From Gryganskiella cystojenkinii (lineage: Eukaryota; Mortierellomycota; Mortierellomycetes; Mortierellales; Mortierellaceae): a stretch of DNA of 64,000 nucleotides. The translations under genes and the position numbers were made by a program. Within the stretch, counting starts at the first letter, position 1. The number at the start of each line of letters is the position of its first letter. This document shows positions 45,037-56,505 of this stretch, piece after piece. The DNA is taken from contig JAAAIG010000108.1 in assembly GCA_015852425.1 (NCBI GenBank), positions 1 through 64,000 on the forward strand, written 5' to 3'. Below the pieces are notes generated by a model that did not search any database, was not told where the DNA came from, and was given only the letters and a program-made list of their open reading frames with translations.

Positions 45037-45515
45037 TGTCGTAAATCCGGGCTGCCTTGCTGCTAAGAGTCCTGGCGATGTAGACAAGGTGTGCGTTATC
45101 GTACGCTAAGCGATAAAAAAGAAGGAAGAGGGTAGCTTTGATACCGCTCCAAAGATCACTCGCAGGCTGCTTGTACAGACAGCGGCAATGAAAGTATTGG
45201 ATAAGGCAAGGAAGATAAAGAGAAGGGGGGAAAATTGGAATTCGTCAAAGACGATCAGGATAGGTCCGAAGTCATATAGTCATGAGCTGCCAGTTGGACA
45301 GACCATTGCCAGTTGGTGTCTTGAGGAGACATAAGCAAGACCGAGGACTACAAGGTGACAGTTATATATATAACGAGATAATACTTGCTCGCGTAGGTCC
45401 ACATTCGTTGGAGGGGACTCAGAAGAGCAAGAACAATGAGACAGAAATATAGTTCTAACGTGAAGGGTTGTTGGACAGTGAGACAAAACGCTAAAAGAAA
45501 AATATACGTGCTCCG
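45037..45515. repeat. Direct repeat copy 2 (about 0.5 kb)
   Basis: A diverged second copy of 44462-44965, with about 80 bp of extra sequence before GACATAAGCAAGACC. It ends about 310 bp before tRNA-Gly. Neither copy has a supported gene. Confidence 0.75.
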
Positions 45516-45737
45516 TGAGGATTCCCAGTGGCCGACGAGAATGGCTTCCAAGCCGTCAAAACATGGCGGACAAAGCTTCCCAGAGGCGAAACTTGGGGAT
45601 AGGCGACAACGTTGTGACATGGGAGTAAGAGCATCTGGGTCTCGGCGCAGGTGAGCCTCATGCCTCGGCTTTGCGTCGCTGCAGGGCCGGGGCTTTTTTT
45701 CCTTGTCAAACATCCTCGCGATTTTTTACGGTTTTAG

Positions 45738-45763
45738 CACGTGATTTAAGATTTAAGCACGTG
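45738..45763 (+). promoter_or_regulatory. Paired CACGTG elements upstream of second tRNA-Gly
   Basis: CACGTG at 45738-45743 and 45758-45763, 63-88 bp before the tRNA, mirror the pair at 7227-7244. Shared flanks include ATGTATTCATA and AGTAACACAAAGCG next to the tRNA. Confidence 0.45.
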
Positions 45764-45825
45764 ACTTGAAACTGAAATGTATTCATAGCCGATTGGATGA
45801 ATCAGCTGACATCAAGTAACACAAA

Positions 45826-45896
45826 GCGTGGTTGGTTTAGTGGTATAATTACCGCCTGCCACGCGGTAGACCCGGGTTCGATTCCCGGACCACGCA
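45826..45896 (+). tRNA. tRNA-Gly (GCC), second copy
   Basis: Identical over 71 nt to the gene at 7309-7379, with anticodon GCC, intact A and B boxes and no intron. A TTTT run follows within 10 bp of the 3' end. Confidence 0.97.
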
Positions 45897-46060
45897 ATTA
45901 TCTTTTGCCCAATCCGACTCTTTTTTTCTTGTTTGGGCGAAAGGGTCCTTTTTTCTCTTTGGAATGTGTTTGACCATTCATCTACATTCTTCCCTTCTCT
46001 CCTCTCTTTTTATCGAATTACCCTTTCTTTTTATACCTCGCGGTCCCGACAACACAGACC

Positions 46061-47647
46061 ATGCCTACATCTGCAGCACGACGGACTCCTGTCTATGTGA
46101 ATGTCTACGACATGGTTGGTGCCTCTTTACTGCTTCTTCCCCTTTCCCGCCATTTGATTCCAATTCCTCCCCCTGGAAATGTGGTAGCTGTGCCATGTGC
46201 CATTCGAGCATGTAGAAAACCCTTTTGTTCACTGGTTCCTCTTTCTCTGTCTCTTTTCTTTTGTTGTAGATACCATCAAGCGCCATTACAACTCTCGGCT
46301 ACTACATGGGAGTCGGTACGGCAGGAGAACGACAAACCCTCGAGCAACTTGTTTTTATTTCGTACCTTTAGCCTGATACCCAGGACATGTCTATCATGCC
46401 TCTTTCAATCAATTGACCTATCTTCCTTTTCGATGTTATTAGGCGTTTTTCATTCCGGAGTAGAGATCCTCGATAAAGGTATCGGAAGCAAAGGCACTCT
46501 TGGTGCTAGACGACGGACGATTGAATAGCACAAAAAAAAAAAGATGCAGTCGTGCTTCTCTCTTCTTTCCACTCTACCGTTCCCTTTCCAACGATCTGGA
46601 CTTCTTTTGGGTCTGGCACTTAGTTCTTTCTCTCCGCGAGAAGAAAGGGACATAGACTCAAAACTCACGCATACAGATAGACGGACAGGCTGACAGCTTC
46701 AGGGAGAATATCACGCTTCGATCATGACGAGCGATGTCCAGATGCAACCACTTCTACATAACAAGGGTGAATGGTTTGACCACACACACACTCGCAAACT
46801 AAACCTGTGCTCTCTTTGGCTCCTTTTTTTTGCTTCTCTTCTAATTTAGAATTCAATTTCGGTGGCCATGAGTATAACTTCACGGGAGTCTTTTGTGTCC
46901 AGCCAAGGGTTGGACCTCCAGGAGTCATCTACAAGTAAATGCTCGAGAGAAATTTTCTGTGCTCAATGGCGTTGCAGGATGCAGGAACACAGGCGAGAGG
47001 AAGAACACAAGGAAGAAGAAGCTGTTTTGCGTGCAAAAGAAGGAACAAATAGACCATGAAAGAGAGCAACAGACCACATGGACAAAGTCACTGACACGAA
47101 AAGATCCCTTTTATGTCTTTTGTTAATAGAGAAACCATCTTGGTCGGGTTCACGACAAAAACAGATATGGAGATCAATCAAGTGATTCAGCAATTGTCCA
47201 AGGAGTTTACAGGAGATTCATACACGTTGCTGACAAGGTATGGTGGCGGCCTCGATGAGATCGTTTGTCGTTTTTTTTTTTAAAAATAATAATAATATCG
47301 CTAACTTTTTCCTTTCCTTTTTTTCAGGAATTGCAACCACTTTTCGTCCGAGATGGCGTTCAGACTCACAGGTTCACGGCCACCAGGTAACAATTTTTTT
47401 TGCCTTTTTACAGCATGGAGCGATTTGTGCGATGGAAACAGGATCTCGACCACTGGACAAAAATATCATACCCTGGTTCTATCTTTTTGGCTGACCAACA
47501 CTTGACTTCTTCTTGATGCATATAGCTTGGATCAATAGGGCAGCCAAGCTCGGGACAATGTTCCCATGTGTCGTTCCACAAGGGTGGGTAGAACCACCGA
47601 CAGCAGAGGAGGAAGAGACTCGGGAAACGTTGCTTCCTCGGCAATGA
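46061..47647 (+). CDS. DeSI-type PPPDE peptidase (deSUMOylating isopeptidase family)
   Basis: Seven exons (46061-46114, 46270-46315, 46443-46478, 46850-46934, 47130-47237, 47328-47386, 47526-47647) give 169 aa. Exon 3 is only 36 nt but carries the catalytic His37 (VFHSGVEI). The catalytic Cys112 is in RNCNHFS. Other PPPDE markers are VYVNVYDM, EFNFGGHEYNFTGVF, GPPGVIYKETI, GDSYTLL and PAWINRAAKLG. The family hydrolyses SUMO or ubiquitin conjugates, or removes S-palmitoyl groups. The length is normal for DeSI-2-like proteins and both catalytic residues are present. Confidence 0.93.
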
Positions 47648-48130
47648 TCTCTGAAGAAAACGAGCGCAATGCATTTTTTTTTTCATCCAAACAAAAGAGG
47701 AATACCCGTTACAAATAAAAAGAACATAGTCCACAAAATGACCCAGCAATGGTTCCCTACCGCCCAAGTTGATTTTGCGAGTTCGTGTTTGGTTTCTAGA
47801 GGCAGAGAGTACTGGAAGCAACGGCAGCGAAAAAAAACCAAAAAAATCTCAGGAACGAACTAAACCCAGTCCAAGAAGCATTTAAAAGCGCGTTTTTTCA
47901 TATATTTTTTTTATTTCACCTTGTCACTCTTCATTTTCTTTTCCTGCGTTTTCCCCAATGCGCGTTTCCACGCAAAGCACCTTGCCATTCCCATCCGTTC
48001 ACCCTTCACTCCATACGACAGCTGTAAGAGGACAACATTCAGTGAACGCAGGAACAGCACCCCAACGGATCAACATCAAACACGCAATCTAATTGTCTTT
48101 TTTTTTGTTTCCAATGCAGACGACGAGCCC

Positions 48131-51100
48131 ATGAGTCAATCACAACCTCCTGCAGGTCGAGGGCGAGGAGCGCGGTCGACTCTTCCTCCGAGACAAACTC
48201 GAGGACGAGGACGTGTCGAGGGAGGATTACAGTCGAGACTACATTTGCTGCAGGGATATCCTCAAGAAGAAGAAGGAGGAGGAGAAGTGAACGACCGATC
48301 CTATTCATCCTCATTCCATCGCACAGGTTCATTACTCAACCCCCAGAGAACCACCGAGGCAGCCAATGCTGTTTCTTTGGCTTCCGTGGCTGCCATGCAC
48401 AATGACCACACCGACACCGATACTGACCCAGACCACGACCACGATCCTCTTGCGACCCCTTCTCGGAGATCAACTGCAGCTTCAACATCCAACGCAGTAT
48501 CCAACAGTTTACGGTATACGGCTCACGGACTCCGCAGGCACATTGCGCCACCAACCAGACCAGCCCTTCCAGAACAATATCAACAGCGTGAAGTACAAGA
48601 AGAAGAAGAAAATGAATCAGAAGAAGAGGTCGAAGTAGTAGAGCCCTTTTCCTCCCCACCACCAGTCATGACCACCTTACCAGTATATTCAACACCAGTA
48701 GATCGACCTGCCCCGTCAGCATTTCGACCTCCTATGGGGTTCGATTCACCAGCATTACACGCTTCTCCTGCCTCACCCTCCTGGAGCAGTCTCGATCAAC
48801 CTGGACTGTTTTTAGCAGACACCCCGGAACCGTTTACACCTATCAGACGATCGACTACTCTCAGTGCCGCTTCTTCATCAGAATCAATCACTGCGGTACC
48901 AGTAATAATCGAGGCTGAGGATATTTATGCGGAGGAAATCGAGGAGGGCCAAGAAGAGACCGATGAAAGCCAAGCTGCAGATACTGCTACCACTACATAC
49001 ACCACCACCACTACTGTCGCTCCCCCCGCTCCAAGGACCCCACGAACAATCGCGACCAGGTTGGCGGGGAATGCCACCTCCAGAAGACAAGAACTGGATC
49101 TAAGCCCTCGTTCGAGAACGGCATGGAGGGAACAGGCTACACGAATTGGGGCCGTTTTATCGTCTCAATTCGCAAGTCCTCGAACAGCGGAACCAACACC
49201 GGCACTCGTCGCTTCGAGTCTGGAGGCATCATCACAACAGCGTACACCAGCAGCACAGGTCGTCCCACAGGATCGAGAGCCACAGGAACCACGACGTTTG
49301 GACCGATCGCGGTATTTACTGCATCATCCTCGTCAGCAACGTCCCCCCGTGGATCTGCAAACAACAACCAGGGATCATCATCAACATGTGAGCACCACCA
49401 TCGATACGCCTCCACCGCGTCGACTAGAATTGGTCTCATTGGTGCCTCAGAGAGACTCGCTACCGTTTGGTCAAAGGGCACCAGCCATAGTTCCATCTCC
49501 ATCCAGAGCTTCTGTCTCCCCATCGGCGGCGTCATCTACAATATCCACGACAATAGCAAGAGCGCCAACTTCTTCATCCACTGCAAGGCGACTGGCAGAT
49601 GATCCGGATCTCTTTTGGTCCTCGTCGTCGACTTCATCAAGTACTGCAGCAGCAGCAGTTGCGGGTCAGGCATCATTGTCATCATTATCATCACACCTTC
49701 GTGCTAATCGAGTGGCAGCAGCGGCAGCAGCACTACGATCAGCCGTGGCGGGACGACCAGTCGACAACCAATTTCAAAGACTATCACATGCACAGGAACG
49801 GGATCGTGCTATGGAAGGACCCAGAAGTCGTCCTCCGAATGCAGACCTATTCCTCAGACATCTTGCAAGTCTTGACCAGCACGATCAACAACAACAGCAG
49901 CAGCCGTCATCTCAGTACCGCTATGATATTAGCGAGGACCCCGAAAGTGGCGAGGATAGGAACGAGTATGCCGAGGACGAACAAGGACGAGTGCTAGAGC
50001 AAGAACAGATGGGAGGGTTACACGAGCAAGATTACAGACAGGAAGAAGGAGTCCTCGAGGGGGAGGAAGAAGAAGTGAGGGAGGAAGATGGAACGGCGGC
50101 ATCAAATCTCTCTGCCGATATACTCTTGGATGCCAGCAAGTCTTATCGGAAGAGATATTTATCCCGAGCTGCTGCCGCCGCCTCTCGTAGACTCCCTCAA
50201 GAAGATGAAGAAGATTTGCCCGAGGAGACAGAGGAGGAAGAGGACCCGTTCAATCCTGTTGGTTCGTCATCGAATTCATCTCTACCCAGTCATCGTGGAC
50301 ACAAGCGGGCCCGGTTGATGATGATGATGAGTGGGGACGAGGGTTCGTTCCATAACTCATCCTTTGATGATTCCTTTGGACAGGAGAATCATCATGATCT
50401 TCAGCATACTCTACCCGATCAGCAACAGCAGCAGCAGCAGCAATTGGTGGATGAGAGCGAGGATTCGTCTTTGCAGGTCACCGTGGCAGATTCGGATGTT
50501 GATGGCGGCCATGTTAGCGAGCAAGACGACGAAGGAGAAAATGAACTGTACGAGATTTATGACCCCCCCTCAGAGGCACAGTTGCAGGAAACGGACGCGG
50601 AGGAGGAGGAGCAGGACTCACAACATCAATTTGGACAACAGTACCATGTATTACCACCGCATGCACAAACGCCAGGACAACCCCAGTACTATCAGAGTAC
50701 ACCGGGTTTGACCGATAACGAAGAGGAACATGAGGATGAGATAGAGGTCGAGGAGACTGAAGTGAACGTGGAGGAAGATGAAGACGATGATGAGGATGAA
50801 AACCAACGAATCGAGGAAGAAAAGATGCAACAACTTGTCGAGGCCTCTGAAACTGAGAGTAAGCACAAACTAACGACTTGGACCATCGTTGACGTACTTC
50901 GGGAGGCCAAAAAAGCCCTTTAGTTTTATTTATTTTGCTCTTGTCCTATCCTTTCTTGAATCTTGAAAAAATAGGTGCTGAAACAATGGCGGAACTCTGT
51001 GATTTCGAGGCACCGGGCTCAATCCTCCAAGGTAAGAAGGAGAGAAAAAGAGAGAATGCAGCCATTTGTTCCTGCCCCCCTTCTTTCGGACATTTTTATT

Positions 51101-51329
51101 CTCATCAACTGGTAATTTCGTCCGGCGAGTCTATAAAACAATTTTTTTCTCCTTGTTTTTTTTCTATTTCGCTTCACTAGGGCCAGCACTCCGACAACGG
51201 CTGATCAACGAGCCCGAGGATCAACAAGCGGGTCGACACGAGAATTGGGAACATCAGGTCGTGGATGAGGAGATTTGGTGGGATCTGGATCCTCGAGCCC
51301 TGGATGCACCTCATGAACGGCTTCTATAA
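48131..51329 (+). CDS. Acidic low-complexity protein of unknown function, 977 aa
   Basis: Three exons (48131-50858, 50975-51031, 51181-51329). The ATG at 48131 follows a likely 5'-leader intron ending TGCAG near 48119, so I prefer it to the start of the longer open frame. The N-terminus is Arg-Gly rich (GRGRGARS, TRGRGRVEGG). The middle is Ser/Thr/Pro/Gln-rich with FTPIRRS- and RTPRTIATRL-type basic phosphosite-like motifs. The C-terminal half is very rich in Glu, Asp and Gln, including poly-Gln. The two small last exons encode ELCDFEAPGSILQ and a Trp-containing tail (NWEHQVVDEEIWWDLD), the most sequence-specific part. No domain is recognised. Composition suggests a nuclear protein, but this is only inference. 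Confidence 0.7.
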
Positions 51330-51895
51330 AAAAAAAGGCCGTCCCCGAATAGTCTAATTGTAAAATAAATCGTAGAATATTATGAAGAATTTTGAACGAG
51401 CTCAAATTCAAACTGAGGACCGCAATGAGAGCTAGGTCATTTGATTGCGGCGACCTGGAACGTCAGCCTGAACCCGACGCCCTTCTAAATAACCTCTAAC
51501 CCTCAGAGTCAGTGCTTACAAGAGTTCGTCACAACGTATTGTTGCAGGCGGGAGAGGTTTCGTCGGAGTCGACGTAAGGGTGTGTTAACCCTATCAACGA
51601 TCGTCCTAATAAACGAAAAGGCACAGAACTGTTGACGTGCTCGCTCTGGTCAATATCTGCGGATCTGTAATGTGGAAAGGAACAAGACGGATAAAGAAAC
51701 AGAAAAGGGTCGCGAGCAGCAACAGGAATAAAAGGGTGAACACTGACTTCCAACAATATCGTACACGTGCAATGTCGAAATGTGACTTGGAAGTTGGAAC
51801 GTGCCACGCGCACTTTTCATCGCTCTTTTCTCTCATCCCTACTCTTCACTTTACTTTCCTTCCCACATCCCACTTCCAACCTCCTCAACACTGTA
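51330..51895. other. Intergenic region
   Basis: No gene is seen. Its 3' part looks like a promoter with CT-rich sequence before the broken frames that start at 51896. Confidence 0.4.
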
Positions 51896-53263
51896 ATGTC
51901 TGCTCTCGTCGATATCACCGCGTCCGATGCATCGGTCACCACCCCCAAACCTAGTGGAACTCAACCTAACTGACGCTACCCAGCCAGCCATCGCTTCCAA
52001 CTCAAACATCGCTTCTAACCAAACTAATACTCCCAACCCAACCGACACTACCAACGCTGCCGGCACTCCAACCCAATCGCCATTACTAGCAAGACGCGCA
52101 TCTGGTCTAAGTCCGCCCCCATCGATGGGTACTTCGAGTTGGCGGCGGAGGATCCGGTCACCACAGCAGCACCGCAAACAATCTTGATTTTCCTCGACAT
52201 CGACGGCACGGTCGATCAACGACCCATCAATCAGTCATGCGACCATTTAAAAAAGTTTCATCAACGCACTTCTTGACAACTTCCGAGTGATGATCTGGGG
52301 AGCGCTGATAACTACGCGGTGCAGCAACTAGTCAAAGAAAAAAAATTACAAGGGGCTCTGTTCTACGTTCTGGACCAAGTATGGAGCTGCGACAACATGT
52401 GCATGGGTGGAGAAGATTATTACAGAAATGTACTCTTGTTCAAGGACCTCGATTTCCTTTGGGAATGGACGGACGAGTAACGCGATGATGCCCTGAATGC
52501 CGGAACAAACCTTACGCCTGAGGCCTGTGAAAAGATGTCGGTAACGTTTAGTCAGCTCAACACTATTCTCGTAGATGACTCTTGGGACAAAACTCAGCTC
52601 CATCCCTTCAGCCGTGAGATCGTTCCCAAGTTCGACGGCACTAAACAGCTAAGACTACATACTACCCAAGGTATTGTCGTGCCTGTTACGAGCTCGGAAT
52701 CAAAAGAACGTCAGCGCTTGGACGCAAACACCCATTCAATCCTCAAAGCGGCGAGTTTGACAGTCCCCAGTTCGAGGCGCTTGCGGATAAGCTAACGAAG
52801 AACATTAAAGATGGCTCTGGAGTCAACTAGAAAACGGAGGAGGATCGGCTCCGTTGACCAGACCGGCATGGGCAAGAGGATAAGAAGACTGAGCAGAAAA
52901 ATCCGAGCCTTAGAAATGACCTTGAATGGTCAAGAATCTACTGAACAAGTTACATCGACAGAGTCCTCTCATGCGGGGCAACTCGAGAGTAGAGAGACTA
53001 CGGAGAACATCGACAATCGAGTCGGATTCATCTCGGGGGAACACAGAGGAGGAGGAGGAAAGGACTCTACATATCCAAAGAATACAGTGAAGAAACCGAA
53101 AGAGGTCTTGCGGTTCGCGGATTTGAGAGCCTGGAGAATTATGAGACATACTTGGACGTTGCAATGGAGATCGGGACGGTCAAGGGCTAAGTCGCGTCCG
53201 GTTCTAATGTTCGAGAAGAAAATTCGAGATACAGCATGGAACTCACAGTCATGTGGAAAATAA
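51896..53263 (+). pseudogene. Broken protein-coding remnant, family unknown
   Basis: A plausible start (MSALVDITASDASVT) stops after 25 codons. Shifted frames then continue with coding-like composition: a Thr/Asn/Ala-rich linker, then ILIFLDIDGTVDQR. A later stretch (52535-52795) includes LNTILVDDSWDKTQLHPF, and Lys/Glu-rich frames run to 53263. I see frameshifts or stops at each junction and no credible introns between all of them. The LDIDGT wording resembles a HAD-type phosphatase nucleophile motif but is too short to classify it. Confidence 0.4.
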
Positions 53264-53619
53264 GGAATATGATTGTTGTAAAGGTCACGCCATTGCGTAG
53301 TATGCTGAAGAACAGGTCGACACCATCACCGCTAACAATCACGAAGGAGGGCGAGTGGACGATGAAGTAGATGAGTTGAGCTTTAGTACGAACAAGGTCG
53401 GTCTTGTCGAGGAGTCTAACAGAACGGTCCATGAGCATGACTAAGAACGGGATCAACCTGACGAAAAGCAGGCTCAGGGTTCTCTGTTTCGAGTCTGATC
53501 CTAGAGCCACAGGTCAATAATGGTGACATGAGATATCTCGAATTTGACAGTGAACTGACAGGTCGAGGTTATGAATCGTGTTACACAAAAACCGCCCAAC
53601 TTGTGTGCAAACTGCAGGC

Positions 53620-53790
53620 TGACTTGTGGAAATCAAAAAAATACTGCACGCAAGTACGGCGAGACGAAAAAAAACACAGGTTCCGAGTGAGAAGACACAG
53701 GCGCACTTGTGGAGATAACAGACAACCCAGTGAGAAGATACAGATGTACCTGTGGAAAGAATAGGCAACCCTGTGAGAAGACAAAGTAGG
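53620..53790. repeat. Imperfect tandem repeat, about 47 bp
   Basis: Three or more diverged copies share GTGAGAAGACACAG or close variants followed by CTTGTGGA or CCTGTGGA. They lie between broken frames. No function is apparent. Confidence 0.4.
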
Positions 53791-53969
53791 ACAACGTTCA
53801 AACACGGTCGCTCATTGCCGTATGGACATCCGGACCAGCTCATGGTAGCCAGTTGCTTACGGTGTAACTGGTAAGTATTTTTCTTTTCTGTTCTTTTGCA
53901 TTTGTTATGTATAGTCCAACCTCCCATCGATTAATTTCTTCCTCCATTTCAACATGACTCTAGTCTCTT

Positions 53970-54490
53970 TGGCGATCGAGATGTCCATCGCAGGATTTAT
54001 TATTTGGAGAAACTCGAGGATGCAATGAGCAAAAACTTCACAGAGACGGACTCGTTATTGTCCGTGATTGAGCAAGGAGGGTATAACGAGAACGAGGTTA
54101 AGGAGAGACAACCAAGCCCTGACTGGAACGAAAGTACTGTGACTTTGTCTACAAGAAGAAGGCGGGTCATGAGGACAGCATAAAGAAATTTTCCTATGAA
54201 AAGTACCGGTACTTGAAGGAACTATGCGACGGACGATCTATGGTCGCAGGCAAAAAGATGAAAGACAGGCTGACTTCGACCGCGCGAACAACTCCGACCC
54301 GTACGATCTGCGTACAGTTATATATATGGAGCATGAACTGACCTATGCCGAGGCTAATATATCAATCTTCAAGAACTCAAGCGAGTTTGATCGGTCAATG
54401 GAAATGTTCAAATCACGATGGGTCGTCAAATTCTTGCGACAGGATCTGTTGAAACTTCTCCAGGATTCGGGTGTGCTCAAGATCAAGTAA
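53970..54490 (+). pseudogene. Broken coding remnant, family unknown
   Basis: One frame reads RIYYLEKLEDAMSKNFTETDSL and ends in a stop near 54182. Another (54224-54490) gives 88 aa with AEANISIFKNSSEFDRSMEMF and WVVKFLRQDLLKLLQDSGVL. It is followed by GTAAGT, which may be a splice donor. The parts may belong to one decayed or mis-spliced gene. I do not recognise it. Confidence 0.35.
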
Positions 54491-56055
54491 GTTTATTTGC
54501 TCGACATCTTAACTTGAAGTCATTTTGTCTACTGGAAGAAGACTCAATGACGCGATAAGCAGAGGCTTTACCGAGGCTGACTCAAGCGTACCTGTGGAAA
54601 AAGCAGGCAAAAAGCAGGTAAGTTTTAACTTAGATTTTTATTCTCAGTTCTCTACTATTTCTCCCCAAGGATCGGGGTCGAGGTAATCCTCGCCCATGCT
54701 TCTCTAGGAGGAGGTGGAATAGTGATGAGAGTCCAAACAATACCCCTGTTTCTGCTGCTGCCGACGCCGCTGATCCTGTGGCTGTGATGGTCTTGAATAC
54801 TGGTTGTTTCGTTGTCGATCGACTAGATAAACTGGTTATGGGGACTGCCTGGCGTCTGTCCTGTTCCTGTCCTGGTCTGACAGTAAGAGACAAAGTTTGC
54901 CGAACGGGGAATTGTTATCCTCCTATTCATCAAGACGGCGACGCAAAACTTGTCTGAGCGCCATAACCGGAATCTCAACCTGAAATGGGATACCGGCAAT
55001 TTTCTTTACAGTCCTAGCCGCTTGAAAGTCGCCGCTGTCGATCGGTGTCTTAAAGTCACATTATCCATAACAACTTTTGGTTGATGCGGTGGGCTTAGAC
55101 GGGATGGCGGTTTCTTGGAAAACCTAGTAGGAGAAATAGAGGGAATGAGAACAAGAGTCGAGGCAATGAGAACCAAAAAAACTGAAGGAGAATAAAAGCT
55201 AACCAAAACCCATAACCCATCCTTCACAATTAAAGTTCCAATTAACCTGTCCCACTTCGGTCTAAGCCCACCTTACGACGGGTCTAAGCCCTGCTCTCGA
55301 TCCCTATTCCAGCGCTTACAGTACTCAATCTGCCTCAGTATGATAGGAGGAGCCAACATCGAAGTAACACCGCTGAGCTGCTACGAGCTGCATGTTTGCG
55401 CGCAACCATCCACAGCCCAATCGGATGGGAACGTGAGAGTATACAAAAAGTCTGAAAACGAGCAGAGAAAGTAGTATAAATAGGATAGTAGTTGCACAGA
55501 AATAAGTCCCTAATCGACTCGATCTCGCCCACCTGCTCCTCTACGATTTACAACTATTTGAGACTAATACAGGTACCTCAACAACACCTTCCTCTTTCTT
55601 GGGCACGCCCACATACTCGTCATTGACAAGATTTTGGCAGGCTATACCACTGGAGATTTACGATTATACTTTTTCAGCGTTCTTATTACTGATCTACTTT
55701 CTGTATCCCTTCAACATCTTATTCTTGCGAATAACCCTTCATGTGCGATAGAGCTGATTGCACCGTCTAGTATCGAGGCCAGAATCATCGCAGCCATTAC
55801 TACAAGAGCAGCCACGCGCGCAACAGCGTTTCATAAATCCCCGTAAAGACGTTCTGTCCCACTCTTTTTGAGAGATTTCCCGATTGCTAACCGCGGATCG
55901 ACACCATATTCATTTCAATCGGTTCATACCCTTGTAAGGCTATATGTATATACAGTACAAGGTTTTGTTAAGGGATTGCAGAAAATATTATAAGTGCTAA
56001 TCGTATAATACTTCTATTCTTATTAATATACTAAAAATAGTTGATTAAGACTGCT
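54491..56055. other. Region without a supported gene
   Basis: Short frames only; one open stretch at about 54660-54955 has no recognisable motif. The last 150 bp are distinctly AT-rich and lead into the secreted protein at 56056. Confidence 0.4.
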
Positions 56056-56505
56056 ATGTCTTTCTTCAAAGCCATTATTGCGCTTAGCTTGCTAAACACT
56101 TGCTTAGCTTTTTTCTCATTCTTTGAGATTTCGTCGAGTGATGGCTTACAAGTTGCATTTGAAGATAACAGACTGGGAATGACGTTGGATTTTCCTTATG
56201 GTATTCCATACGATAGCAAGCGGAATTACTCCCCAACAACCTATGTGCAAATCTATCATGAAAAGGATGGTTTTTATCTCCAGACAGGAAACACGTCTGG
56301 AAAGAAGAAGTTAAGCAGTGACCGGGGGGGCTACGAGGGAGATGGCGTACGTTGGGCTGCGTGGAGTTACGGATGTTATTATTATGACGCGGCTTGGGAT
56401 GATTGTTATCAGAGCATTAAACTAGCTTGCATTACCGTTGGTGGCAGAGACGATTTTTGTAACAATGCAGCGCAAGATGCAGCCAAACATTGGTTTGCAA
56501 ACTAA
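56056..56505 (+). CDS. Small secreted protein, AT-rich gene, 149 aa
   Basis: Single exon. The first in-frame ATG is at 56056. Residues 1 to about 18 form a signal peptide (FFKAIIALSLLNTCLAF). The mature part has four cysteines (YGC, DDC, LAC, DFC) and many Gly, Tyr and Trp residues, with MTLDFPYGIPYDS and GVRWAAWSYGCYYYDAAW. The pattern suggests a compact disulfide-bonded extracellular protein. The surrounding DNA is much more AT-rich than neighbouring genes, and the gene lies in an accessory stretch of broken frames. Family and function are not recognised; an effector-like or externally acquired protein is possible. Confidence 0.7.
   Translation: MSFFKAIIALSLLNTCLAFFSFFEISSSDGLQVAFEDNRLGMTLDFPYGIPYDSKRNYSPTTYVQIYHEKDGFYLQTGNTSGKKKLSSDRGGYEGDGVRWAAWSYGCYYYDAAWDDCYQSIKLACITVGGRDDFCNNAAQDAAKHWFAN

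Noticed and set aside
47921..48130. 70-codon N-terminal extension of the 977-aa protein
   Set aside because: It contains a probable leader intron (GTAAGAGG near 48024 to TGCAG near 48119) and reads as untranslated sequence.
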